DNA of 5,438 nt from Acidobacteriota bacterium. GTDB lineage: Bacteria; Acidobacteriota; Terriglobia; Terriglobales; Acidobacteriaceae. Below, piece after piece: positions 1 to 5,438 of the stretch; within the stretch, counting starts at the first letter, position 1, and every line of letters starts with the position of its first letter. Below the pieces are notes generated by a model, which made no database searches, was not told the DNA's origin, and saw only the letters and a list, made by a program, of their open reading frames with translations. Location of the stretch: assembly GCA_021781255.1 (NCBI GenBank), contig JAJXXG010000874.1, positions 1 to 5,438 on the forward strand. Direction: 5' to 3'. A program made the position numbers and the translations under genes.

Positions 1-51
1 CGCCACGCTTACGGCAGTGGTTGCGGTCTTTAAAAAATCACGTCGATCCAT
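1..51 (-). CDS. Twin-arginine-signal exported protein, N-terminal fragment (truncated by window edge)
   Basis: An ATG at 51-49 on the minus strand opens a frame that stays open to the window edge, giving 17 codons: MDRRDFLKTATTAVSVA. The R-R-D-F-L-K core matches the Tat signal consensus (S/T-R-R-x-F-L-K) and is followed by the start of a small, uncharged A/T/V-rich stretch, as in a Tat signal h-region. A perfect AGGAGG lies 8 nt upstream, which makes this a real start despite its short length. Proteins opening this way are typically folded in the cytoplasm, often with a cofactor, and exported to the periplasm; in Acidobacteria-like genomes many are Gfo/Idh/MocA-type oxidoreductases or related enzymes. 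The enzyme class cannot be told from 17 residues. The start sits 70 nt after the P-loop gene's stop, on the same strand, with no terminator hairpin seen between them, so read-through from the lpx group is possible. Confidence 0.72.
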   Translation of the reverse strand, partial: MDRRDFLKTATTAVSVA

Positions 52-59
52 GCTTGCTT

Positions 60-65
60 CCTCCT
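60..65 (-). promoter_or_regulatory. Ribosome binding site AGGAGG for the Tat-signal protein
   Basis: The minus strand reads AGGAGG, then 8 nt, then the ATG at 51. This is a full Shine-Dalgarno match at good spacing. It is the main reason for accepting the truncated reading frame at the window edge as a gene. Confidence 0.75.
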
Positions 66-121
66 GGGAGCTACCATCTTAGAGCCATTTGCAGCAGCAA
101 GAAAGGCCCGGCGCTGCGAAA

Positions 122-664
122 TCACGCCTGCTGCAGTTTTGCTCGCAGCCACTCCCGCAACTCGGCGGAGATCTGCTCCATCCGCGCCAGCCGAAAAACC
201 GGACTCGCCCCCGCGGCCACACCATCGCGCTCCGCGGATACCACCCACGCATCCACGCGCCCTTCCACCTCTCGCAAAGATGCCTTCATTGCAGCGTCCG
301 TGTCGCCCCGAACGGCCAGAAACGCATCCGGTCGCACGTAGCGTAGCACGCGGTTCGACTCAACAATCACATGCGCATCCCGTTCCAGCCTTGCCCACAG
401 TTCCTCCAGCAGATGCGGCAGTTCCTCGTCCTCCGCCGCAAGCAGAAACGCCCGCCGCGCGCCGGCTGCCAGATAGCGCGCAGTATCGGTCTCCGGCCCA
501 GCGGCCTGCCCACGGTCTTCCCAGATGGCCTCCGGCAATCCGTGCTCGTGATCGGTCACCTTCACCGCCGTCCAGGCAAACTCCGGCAAGGTGCGAATCA
601 CGCCACACACCAGGGCAGTCTTGCCCACGCCGCGTCCGCTGCCGCCCACCACAACCATGGCCAT
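122..664 (-). CDS. Small P-loop NTPase of the MobB-like type, function unknown
   Basis: This is a 180-residue protein with a P-loop at its very N-terminus: hydrophobic strand MAMVVVGG, then GSGRGVGKT at residues 8-16. Downstream are KVTDHEHG (35-42), DTARYLAAGAR (60-70) and VIVESNRVL (99-107). This order (P-loop, lysine/histidine-rich strand, D-x-x-R-Y-x-x-AGA, then a hydrophobic strand ending in E) resembles MobB, the GTP-binding accessory protein of molybdopterin-guanine dinucleotide synthesis. The classical Walker A glycine six residues before the lysine is Ser9, so the P-loop is slightly off consensus. The ATG at 664 is chosen because it lies 5 nt after the lpxD stop and directly before the P-loop strand; a longer in-frame start at 784 would lie inside lpxD. 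A second ATG at 658 is possible. No strong Shine-Dalgarno is seen, so translation probably depends on ribosomes finishing lpxD. There are no membrane segments and no signal peptide. A true MobB is possible, but no molybdenum cofactor gene is nearby, so no gene symbol is given. Confidence 0.8.
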   Translation of the reverse strand: MAMVVVGGSGRGVGKTALVCGVIRTLPEFAWTAVKVTDHEHGLPEAIWEDRGQAAGPETDTARYLAAGARRAFLLAAEDEELPHLLEELWARLERDAHVIVESNRVLRYVRPDAFLAVRGDTDAAMKASLREVEGRVDAWVVSAERDGVAAGASPVFRLARMEQISAELREWLRAKLQQA

Positions 665-669
665 GCGCG

Positions 670-1713
670 TTATTCCGCTTCGGACGCCTTCGTATCCGCA
701 GACCTTCGCTGGCCTCGGGTCAACCGCGTCAGCGTTGCCTGTTCCCGCAGCACCTGCTTCAGCGGCCGCGCGGGCGTGCCCCACAGAACGGTGCCTGGCT
801 TCAGGCCTTCGCCGGTCACCGTCTTGCCGCTCAGTACCCCGGCCTGTCCGCCCAGGATCACCCCCGGGCCAACATGCGCATGGTCGCCTATGCCCACCTG
901 CCCGGCCAGCACCGCGCCTTTGCCCACCGTACTCGAACCCGAAATGCCCGTTAGCGCCACCAGAATCACATCCTCGCCAATGTCGCAGTTGTGGCCCACG
1001 TGGACGAGGTTATCGATCTTCGTCCCTCTGCGAACTCTCGTCTCCTGCAACGCGCCGCGGTCAATTGTCGAGTTGGCTCCAATCTCCACATCGTCTTCAA
1101 TCACCAGCGTGCCCTGCTGCGGAAACTGCGTGTACGCGCCGGTCCTGCTGTCGCGCACGTAGCCAAAGCCATCCGCGCCCAGCACCGCGCCCGCATGCAC
1201 CACCACGCGGTCGCCCAGCGTCACGCCGGGGTACAGCACGGCCCGGGGATGAATATGGCAATCTTCGCCCACCTGCACGCGATCTCCCAGCACCGCTCCG
1301 GCCTCAATGCGCGTCCCTTCGCCGATGCGCGCGTGCGACCCAATCACCGCGCCGGCTCCCACCACAACGCCGGGGGCCAGCATGGCATCCGGCGGCACCA
1401 CCGCGGCAGGATGCACCCCCGTGGCCAGCGGAGGCTTGGCCAGCAGCCTGGCTGCCCGCGCAAACCACAGCCGCGGCTGCTCGGCCTCCACCACGCATTT
1501 GCCATGCGGATAGGCCCCTGCCGCAACGCCGGACGGCAGCACAACAACGCCCGCATTGCTTGCAAGCACCTCGGCGGCCATCGCCGCATTGTCCGCAAAC
1601 ACCAGATCAAATGGGCTGGCCAGCTCGCAGGAGTTCACGCCGTCCACCACCCATCCCGCATCGCCCTGCGCCAGCCTGCCGCCCAGTTTCTCCATCAGTT
1701 CCGCAAGCGTCAT
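670..1713 (-). CDS. lpxD: UDP-3-O-(3-hydroxyacyl)glucosamine N-acyltransferase LpxD
   Basis: LpxD transfers a 3-hydroxyacyl chain from acyl-ACP to the 2-amino group of UDP-3-O-acyl-glucosamine, the third step of cytoplasmic lipid A synthesis. The 347-residue protein is close to the E. coli length (341). Residues 1 to about 97 form the uridine-binding N-terminal domain. From about 98 to 300 hexapeptide repeats (for example [20 protein letters not shown]) form the left-handed beta helix, and a C-terminal helical tail ends in a charged stretch. Family motifs are DGFGY (181-185), IDRGAL (217-222) and [15 protein letters not shown] (232-246), where His241 matches the catalytic histidine (His239 in E. 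coli). The start at 1713 is fixed by AGGAGG 5 nt upstream and by the family N-terminus MTLAEL; the frame stays open 24 codons further up, inside the preceding gene. Its ATG overlaps the stop of the acyltransferase (ATGA), which implies translational coupling. Confidence 0.96.
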   Translation of the reverse strand: MTLAELMEKLGGRLAQGDAGWVVDGVNSCELASPFDLVFADNAAMAAEVLASNAGVVVLPSGVAAGAYPHGKCVVEAEQPRLWFARAARLLAKPPLATGVHPAAVVPPDAMLAPGVVVGAGAVIGSHARIGEGTRIEAGAVLGDRVQVGEDCHIHPRAVLYPGVTLGDRVVVHAGAVLGADGFGYVRDSRTGAYTQFPQQGTLVIEDDVEIGANSTIDRGALQETRVRRGTKIDNLVHVGHNCDIGEDVILVALTGISGSSTVGKGAVLAGQVGIGDHAHVGPGVILGGQAGVLSGKTVTGEGLKPGTVLWGTPARPLKQVLREQATLTRLTRGQRRSADTKASEAE

Positions 1714-2624
1714 CGGTGCCTCCTGTCGTAGATTCCGGGTTCCCCCGGCGGGCGCGTCTTCCATCGCCGATGAATCCACAGCCACTGGTCGGGGTAGCGG
1801 CGAATCCAGGACTCCAGCGCGTCATTGCATTGCTGGGTCGCCCTCTCGATATCCGCGTCGGCGTCCCCCGTATGCGCAAAGTTGAGCTCCGGGCCAAAGT
1901 GCAGCACGTACCGGCGCTCCGCCGGTTCCCACAGCAGAAAGCCCGGCAGCACCGCCGCCCCTGTCTTCAGCGCCACACGCGCCAGCCCGGATCCCGTGCA
2001 GGCCTTGTGACCGAAGAAGTCCACAAACACGCCCTGCGGCGGCGTCATATTTGTATCCATCAGGATGCCGACCGTGTCGCCGGCGTGCATGGCCTTCAGC
2101 AGGCCGCGGGCAAAATCATCCTTGTGCAGAACCCGGTTTCCGTGCAGGCAGCGGATGCCGTTCACAAACTCATCCAGCAGGCGGTTGTCCAACCGCCGAA
2201 TTACCATGCCCATGGGGTATCCCATCATGGAGTGGTAAAAGCTGGAAAGCTCCCACGCGCCCAGGTGCCCCGTCAGAACCAGGACCCCCTTGCCGCGCGC
2301 CGTTGCAGCAAGATAATTCTCCAGCCCCTCCGTGCGAATCCAGTGGCGGATATTCTGCGGCGTATACCTTGGCATGCGGCAGAACTCCACCAGTTGCCAG
2401 CCCAGGTGGCGATAGACCCCGCGAAGAATCCGTCTCCGCTCTGCCATGGGAACTGCGGGCAACGCCAGTTCCAGATTGCGCAGCCCCACCTGTCGCAGGC
2501 GGCTCAGCATCGCATACACAGTCCAGGTGAGAACTCCCGCCAGAAGACGCGCCACCCCGCGCGGCAACCACCCCAGGGTGCGCGCCACTGCCAGCACAAA
2601 CCAGAACTCGAACCGTTCCCTCAT
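1710..2624 (-). CDS. Lipid A biosynthesis acyltransferase, LpxL/HtrB family
   Basis: This 304-residue member of the lysophospholipid/lipid A acyltransferase family adds secondary acyl chains to the lipid A precursor at the inner face of the inner membrane. The N-terminal region has a membrane-associated hydrophobic stretch (about residues 6-40, [15 protein letters not shown] onward). The catalytic HX4E motif is H120-LGAW-E125 in [10 protein letters not shown]. Further family blocks are GILMDTN (186-192), [20 protein letters not shown] (199-218) and the C-terminal [15 protein letters not shown] (281-295), typical of LpxL/LpxM/LpxP. Which acyl chain and position it uses cannot be read from the sequence, so no specific symbol is given. 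The ATG at 2624 follows an in-frame TGA 21 nt upstream with no other start between, so it is the earliest possible start; the leader CTTTGTCCGCTTGCG has no recognisable Shine-Dalgarno. The stop overlaps the lpxD start by ATGA. It is the first gene of the lpx group, preceded by the terminator of the SYLF gene. Confidence 0.93.
   Translation of the reverse strand: MRERFEFWFVLAVARTLGWLPRGVARLLAGVLTWTVYAMLSRLRQVGLRNLELALPAVPMAERRRILRGVYRHLGWQLVEFCRMPRYTPQNIRHWIRTEGLENYLAATARGKGVLVLTGHLGAWELSSFYHSMMGYPMGMVIRRLDNRLLDEFVNGIRCLHGNRVLHKDDFARGLLKAMHAGDTVGILMDTNMTPPQGVFVDFFGHKACTGSGLARVALKTGAAVLPGFLLWEPAERRYVLHFGPELNFAHTGDADADIERATQQCNDALESWIRRYPDQWLWIHRRWKTRPPGEPGIYDRRHR
1719..1724 (-). promoter_or_regulatory. 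Ribosome binding site AGGAGG of lpxD, inside the end of the upstream gene
   Basis: The minus strand reads AGGAGG-CACCG-ATG, a full Shine-Dalgarno match 5 nt before the lpxD start at 1713. It lies within the last codons of the acyltransferase gene. It decides the lpxD start against the longer open frame reaching 1785. Confidence 0.75.
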
Positions 2625-2701
2625 CGCAAGCGGACAAAGTTCAAGTGTATGGCATCGCTGCGCCTGCTATGCTACTGCCGCACGCGCTGTAAGCTGCTCC
2701 G

Positions 2702-2735
2702 GCAACAGAAAGGCGGCCTGCTATGAGGCCGCCTT
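2702..2735 (-). terminator. Rho-independent terminator after the SYLF gene
   Basis: On the minus strand the inverted repeat AAGGCGGCC / GGCCGCCTT (2735-2727 and 2718-2710) forms a perfect 9-bp, GC-rich stem with an 8-nt loop. It is followed by TCTGTTG, so the T run is short and interrupted. It begins 35 nt after the stop of the SYLF gene and ends about 75 nt before the acyltransferase start. It therefore separates the SYLF unit from the lpx group, whose promoter should lie in about 2625-2709. In the other direction the stem is followed by CGGGG, so termination on the plus strand is not expected. Confidence 0.7.
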
Positions 2736-2770
2736 CGGGGATGATGCGCTTCTGCTGTGGTGGTTGCCTG

Positions 2771-3463
2771 CTACTTCTGCGCCTTGGCTGCCATAAAGTA
2801 GTGGGCCACGGTCCGCACAAAGGTGACCGCTCCCTGCGGCACAGCCACGCTGCCCTTCAGAATCGACTCAAAGGTGTGAGGAGCGCCATAGAAGGTTTCC
2901 GTGTCCTCCATGTTCTGGCTCACGCTCGTACCATCCAGATCGATTCCGGCGAAGAGACCCTTGTTGCGCGAGTAGCTCAGCAACTCGGCATTCATCTTCC
3001 AGTCCGTGGCAGCCTGTCCTGAGCGTCCCACCGGGCCGGCGGCGGCAGAGGCATCTCCGCCAATCTTGAACTTGCTCTTCAGCAGATCCTGAAAGCCCTT
3101 GTCGTTGACTGCAACCAGCACCAGGTCGGTCGACTGCCCGCCGATCTGGAAACCGAAGGATCCACCCGCCATGCGGATGAAGACCGGTGCGCTCCAGCCA
3201 TGCCCCGTGCGGCAGGTCACCACGCCCTGCCCGTACTGCCCGCCAAAGACAAACGCGCCTTTGATCATGCCCGGCACAACGGCGACGCAGGTTGCCTGCT
3301 GCAGAATATTCAGCGGAATGCTGTTGTCCTGGGCGGCCATAATCTGGTCCAGCACCGTCTTGGCTGAATCGATACGGACCTGCAAATCCTGCCGCGAAGA
3401 GCGTGCGAATGCGGTGCAGGTAAACATGAAACAGAGGCAGATGGAAGCTATGGCTTTCTTCAT
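2771..3463 (-). CDS. Secreted SYLF/Ysc84-domain lipid-binding-type protein
   Basis: The protein is 230 residues long. An N-terminal signal peptide is visible: MKK, a hydrophobic core (about 4-18), then TAFA-R with likely cleavage after Ala20. There is no lipobox, so it should be a soluble periplasmic or exported protein. The mature part matches the SYLF (Ysc84, DUF500) domain across its length: CVAVVPGMIKGAFVFGGQYG (59-78), GWSAPVFIRMAGGSFGFQIG (89-108), the D-LVLVAVN-G-LL block (113-128), KIGGDASAAAGPVGR (133-147) and YSRNKGLFAGIDLDG (164-178). Eukaryotic SYLF proteins bind phosphoinositides and actin; the role of bacterial versions is mostly unassigned, with envelope lipid binding a reasonable guess. 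The mature protein has just two cysteines (Cys59, Cys84) that could pair in the periplasm. The start at 3463 is preferred over an ATG at 3487 because AAGGA lies 7 nt upstream and the signal peptide begins there. It appears monocistronic: a terminator follows it and a long intergenic stretch precedes it. Confidence 0.92.
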   Translation of the reverse strand: MKKAIASICLCFMFTCTAFARSSRQDLQVRIDSAKTVLDQIMAAQDNSIPLNILQQATCVAVVPGMIKGAFVFGGQYGQGVVTCRTGHGWSAPVFIRMAGGSFGFQIGGQSTDLVLVAVNDKGFQDLLKSKFKIGGDASAAAGPVGRSGQAATDWKMNAELLSYSRNKGLFAGIDLDGTSVSQNMEDTETFYGAPHTFESILKGSVAVPQGAVTFVRTVAHYFMAAKAQK

Positions 3464-3763
3464 ACCTGGATCCTTTCCATTCCGCATCTCAACGACGCGG
3501 GTTCTAGTGTGATTCCAACGAAAAGACGAAGCAATGGCCGCGATGTAACCACAGGCGGGGATACCTTCTCATCTCCCAAAAATCCGGGGACACAAATCAG
3601 CCTACAGCACAGGAGATTACATCCATGAGACGCATACGGCACGTCACACGGTGGAACATTCCCGGAGAGCGAAAACATCACTTCTTGGCATTCAGATGCT
3701 GAGTTTGCCTGAGAGGTAGGCTGAGAGGTCAGAGGCAGGCAAAAATAAGAGAGCAACGGTCAG
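3464..3763. other. Intergenic stretch upstream of the SYLF gene
   Basis: About 300 bases lie between the regulator's terminator and the SYLF start, with base composition lower in GC than the genes. They should hold the SYLF promoter on the minus strand, but I see no convincing -35/-10 pair. The best candidate, TTGCTT with CACACT after 17 nt, matches the -10 consensus at only three of six positions. A 9-bp direct repeat CTGAGAGGT occurs at 3709-3717 and 3721-3729 (12-base period). An open minus-strand frame of 98 codons (3756-3460) has no recognisable protein features and overlaps the SYLF start region. No RNA gene was recognised. Confidence 0.5.
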
Positions 3764-3815
3764 AAAAAATAGGAGTTCCCAGGCACCATGAGAAACATGT
3801 CGCCTGGGAACTCCT
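3764..3815 (-). terminator. Strong rho-independent terminator after the response regulator gene
   Basis: The inverted repeat AGGAGTTCCCAGGC / GCCTGGGAACTCCT (3815-3802 and 3784-3771 on the minus strand) gives a perfect 14-bp stem. The 17-nt loop can fold further: CATG at 3787-3790 can pair with CATG at 3796-3799 around a 5-nt loop after a 2x2 internal mismatch. The minus strand continues A-TTTTTT-CTG, a good U-tract. The stem starts 108 nt after the regulator's stop. On the plus strand the stem is followed only by TTCCCC, and no plus-strand gene precedes it, so the minus-strand assignment is clear. Confidence 0.85.
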
Positions 3816-3923
3816 TTCCCCAGATCTGCGTTGTTTCTGAGACTGATTATGAAAACGGTTACCCCTGGGCATCAAGAGTACGGAAGGACAATAGATTTTA
3901 GTAACCACGCTCCAGAGGGCCGA

Positions 3924-4634
3924 TTACAGCCTCTCGTCCGACTTGCGTTTCGCTCCCGCCTTGCCGCCAGCCCCCGAGGAGAGGTGCCCGCCCAGTGCGC
4001 GTATCGACAGCGCGATCCGATTTTCCACGCCCGTCTTGCGCATCAGCCTGCCCACGTGGGCCTTCACCGTTCGCTCCTCAATCCCGAGTTCCATCGCGAT
4101 TTCTCGATTGGAGCGCGCCATCAGGATGAGATCCAGCACCTGGCGCTCCCGCGCGGTCAGCCGCGGAGCAGCGCTCGACAGACCGCCCTCCGGGCTGGTC
4201 AAGAGCCGGTCGATGAGCTTGGAGAGCACCCGCCTTGGCGCCCAGATGGACCCGGCCACCACCACGTCGATTGCCTCCCGCACCACGCGCGGGCCCGCTG
4301 TCAGGTCCAGATACGCTCTGGCGCCCGCGACAATCGAGTCCATGACCAGCTCGTCGTCTCCCTCCGGTCCGATAACGATCAATCGAAGGTCAGGCCGTGC
4401 TGTGCGAATATCCCCCAATGCCTGCAAGCGGCCCGATGTGGCATTCAGGTCCACCACCAGGTACTCAATCTGCCGGTCCGCCAGCAGCTCTCCCAGCTCG
4501 CCAATGACGGGAACCAGCTTCGGCTCACCAGCAGAGGGCCGGTGATCAAAGATGCTGCGAAGACCTTCCAGCCGAATCGGTTCTCCAGCCGGTATGCCAA
4601 TGCGGATTGGATTACGGATGTGCAATGTGGCCAT
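3924..4634 (-). CDS. NarL/FixJ-type response regulator with degenerate receiver and LuxR-type HTH
   Basis: From the ATG at 4634 the protein has 236 residues; a GTG at 4661 would add nine. Numbered from that GTG: residues 18 to about 135 align with a receiver domain and 168-223 form a LuxR/GerE-type helix-turn-helix (PRLTARERQVLDLI, then NREIAMELGIEERTVKAHVGRLMRKTGV). The C-terminal tail is Gly/Lys rich. The receiver is abnormal. The usual acidic pair in 'ADDHPLVREGL' is P24-A25-G26-E27, the conserved Thr/Ser is Gly98, and the conserved Lys after the 'GARxYL' block is lost (D119-L120). Asp71 in LVVDLN still sits at the phosphoacceptor place. Without the metal-binding acids and lysine, ordinary phosphorylation control is unlikely, so I infer a DNA-binding regulator controlled by other means. 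No histidine kinase gene is in the window. The ATG is preferred because AAGG lies 5 nt upstream and a candidate promoter overlaps the GTG. A 14-bp hairpin terminator follows the gene. Confidence 0.9.
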   Translation of the reverse strand: MATLHIRNPIRIGIPAGEPIRLEGLRSIFDHRPSAGEPKLVPVIGELGELLADRQIEYLVVDLNATSGRLQALGDIRTARPDLRLIVIGPEGDDELVMDSIVAGARAYLDLTAGPRVVREAIDVVVAGSIWAPRRVLSKLIDRLLTSPEGGLSSAAPRLTARERQVLDLILMARSNREIAMELGIEERTVKAHVGRLMRKTGVENRIALSIRALGGHLSSGAGGKAGAKRKSDERL

Positions 4635-4659
4635 CCATGCCTTGTTCACTCTTGCATTC

Positions 4660-4689
4660 ACTATGGGTCATAACTCATGCGAATCGCAA
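4660..4689 (-). promoter_or_regulatory. Candidate sigma70-type promoter of the response regulator
   Basis: On the minus strand TTGCGA (4689-4684) is followed after 18 nt by CATAGT (4665-4660); each matches its consensus hexamer at four of six positions. Transcription would start near 4653, about 19 nt before the ATG at 4634 and just ahead of its AAGG ribosome site. The alternative GTG start at 4661 would lie within the -10 box, which favours the ATG. The match is weak and chance occurrence is quite possible. Confidence 0.3.
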
Positions 4690-4878
4690 TCACATGAATG
4701 GGTTAGGCCCGCTCCAGAATACCTGGCCAGCCTCTTGAAGATACCTTCCGCCAGCGCCGGAATTCCGCGCGCGCATCCCGGATTACCGCCCTGGCGCCGG
4801 GAACCCTGGCCGCGCAGAGGAACGCGTATACCGCCGCCTCGCCAGACCTGCCTATTGCACGCCTGGATCGCTTGCAAA
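4690..4878. other. Intergenic region between dcd and the response regulator gene
   Basis: About 190 bases, GC rich, with no recognisable gene. Frames open across it on both strands are extensions of frames overlapping dcd and show no conserved motif. I see no clear terminator for dcd: the inverted repeat CGCCAG/CTGGCG has a loop of about 30 nt and no T run. No tRNA or other RNA gene was recognised. Confidence 0.4.
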
Positions 4879-5433
4879 TCAGAGTTTGGGAAGAACAATG
4901 CCCTGCTGTTTCTGGTACTTGCCCTTGCGGTCCGCGTAGCTGACCTCGCAAGGCTCATTCGAATGGAAGAACAGGATCTGGCACAACCCTTCGTTGCCAT
5001 ACACTCTGGCCGGCAGCGGGGTCGTGTTGGAGATTTCGAGGGTAACAAATCCCTCCCACTCCGGCTCAAAGGGCGTTACATTCACAATGATTCCGCAGCG
5101 GGCATAGGTGGACTTGCCCACGCAAATGGTCAAAATATCCCGCGGAATCCTGAAGTACTCAACCGACCGGGCCAGGGCAAAGGAGTTGGGCGGAATAATG
5201 ACCGAGTCCGCCTGCACTGAGACAAAAGAGCGCTCGTCAAACGCCTTGGGGTCGATGATCGCGCTGTTCACATTGGTGAAGATCTTGAACTCATCGGAGA
5301 CTCGAAGATCATAGCCATAGGAAGAAAGCCCAAACGAAATCACGCCCTCGCGGACCTGCTTTTCACTAAAAGGATCAATCATCTTGTGGTTCAGCGCCGG
5401 TGCCGGGATCCAACGGTCACTCTGAATTAACAT
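4879..5433 (-). CDS. dcd: dCTP deaminase
   Basis: Dcd deaminates dCTP to dUTP in the cytoplasm, supplying the route through dUMP to dTTP. The 184-residue protein is a full-length member of the trimeric dCTP deaminase/dUTPase superfamily (E. coli 193). It opens MLIQSDRWI, has SSYGYDLR (37-44), DEFKIFTN (47-54), [19 protein letters not shown] (79-97), and the active-site block GKSTYAR (106-112), where Ser108 and Arg112 correspond to E. coli Ser111 and Arg115. [17 protein letters not shown] (122-138) contains Glu133, the likely catalytic glutamate (Glu138 in E. coli). The C-terminal [15 protein letters not shown] is the flexible lid end, so the protein is complete. Whether it also hydrolyses dUTP (as the bifunctional enzymes do) cannot be settled by eye. 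The ATG at 5433 matches the family start; GAGG ends just 1 nt before it, unusually close, and further upstream sequence lies outside the window. Confidence 0.97.
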   Translation of the reverse strand: MLIQSDRWIPAPALNHKMIDPFSEKQVREGVISFGLSSYGYDLRVSDEFKIFTNVNSAIIDPKAFDERSFVSVQADSVIIPPNSFALARSVEYFRIPRDILTICVGKSTYARCGIIVNVTPFEPEWEGFVTLEISNTTPLPARVYGNEGLCQILFFHSNEPCEVSYADRKGKYQKQQGIVLPKL

Positions 5434-5438
5434 GCCTC

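Noticed and set aside
2170..2637. 155-codon minus-strand frame overlapping the acyltransferase gene
   Set aside because: It is a shifted frame of the acyltransferase, low in complexity (Gly/Ala/Ser rich), without motifs.
591..2726. 711-codon open frame on the plus strand antisense to lpxD and the acyltransferase gene
   Set aside because: It is Pro/Arg/Ala/Ser rich with no domain pattern and lies opposite two unmistakable genes. It is a product of high GC and codon bias on the other strand.
3480..3560. Possible SYLF promoter TTGCTT-17-CACACT on the minus strand
   Set aside because: The -10 matches at only three of six positions, too weak to list as a feature.
3460..3756. 98-codon minus-strand frame overlapping the SYLF start region
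   Set aside because: No recognisable motif, it overlaps the better supported SYLF start in another frame, and it occupies the likely promoter region.
4749..4796. Inverted repeat CGCCAG/CTGGCG downstream of dcd as a terminator
   Set aside because: The loop is about 30 nt, the stem only 6 bp and there is no T run.
4668..5069. 133-codon minus-strand frame running from within dcd into the intergenic region
   Set aside because: Most of it is out of frame with dcd over the same bases, it is Arg/Ser/Cys rich, and it has no family resemblance.
4552..5220. 222-codon plus-strand frame spanning the dcd/regulator intergenic region
   Set aside because: Mostly antisense to dcd and the regulator, with no conserved features.

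Overview
The window reads as an ordinary stretch of a GC-rich Gram-negative chromosome. Lipid A biosynthesis genes prove an outer membrane. The lpxL-type/lpxD pairing, the Tat-exported protein starting MDRRDFLK, the secreted SYLF protein and the overall style of the proteins suggest Acidobacteriota (Terriglobia/Acidobacteriaceae-like). That placement is an inference from recall, not from a search. There are no mobile elements, tRNAs, rRNAs or CRISPR repeats.

Every gene I can support lies on the minus strand, so transcription runs from high to low coordinates. In that order they are: dcd (dCTP deaminase, 5433-4879); a NarL/FixJ-type regulator whose receiver domain has lost most phosphorylation residues (4634-3924), followed by a long hairpin terminator (3815-3764); an intergenic stretch of about 300 bases; a secreted SYLF/Ysc84-domain protein (3463-2771), followed by a 9-bp hairpin terminator (2735-2702); an lpxL/htrB-family lipid A acyltransferase (2624-1710); lpxD (1713-670), overlapping it by ATGA; a small MobB-like P-loop protein (664-122), 5 nt after lpxD; and the first 17 codons of a twin-arginine-exported protein (51-1) that runs off the window.

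The functional core is the tightly packed lpxL-lpxD-P-loop group. LpxD adds the N-linked hydroxyacyl chain to UDP-glucosamine in the Raetz pathway, and the LpxL-type enzyme adds a secondary acyl chain late in lipid A assembly. The small nucleotide-binding protein is translationally packed with them but has no assigned role there. The other genes (dcd, regulator, SYLF protein) look like independent units separated by terminators.

The items most worth following up are the degenerate receiver of the regulator and the MobB-like protein placed inside a lipid A operon. I found no convincing evidence of an entirely new multi-gene system.
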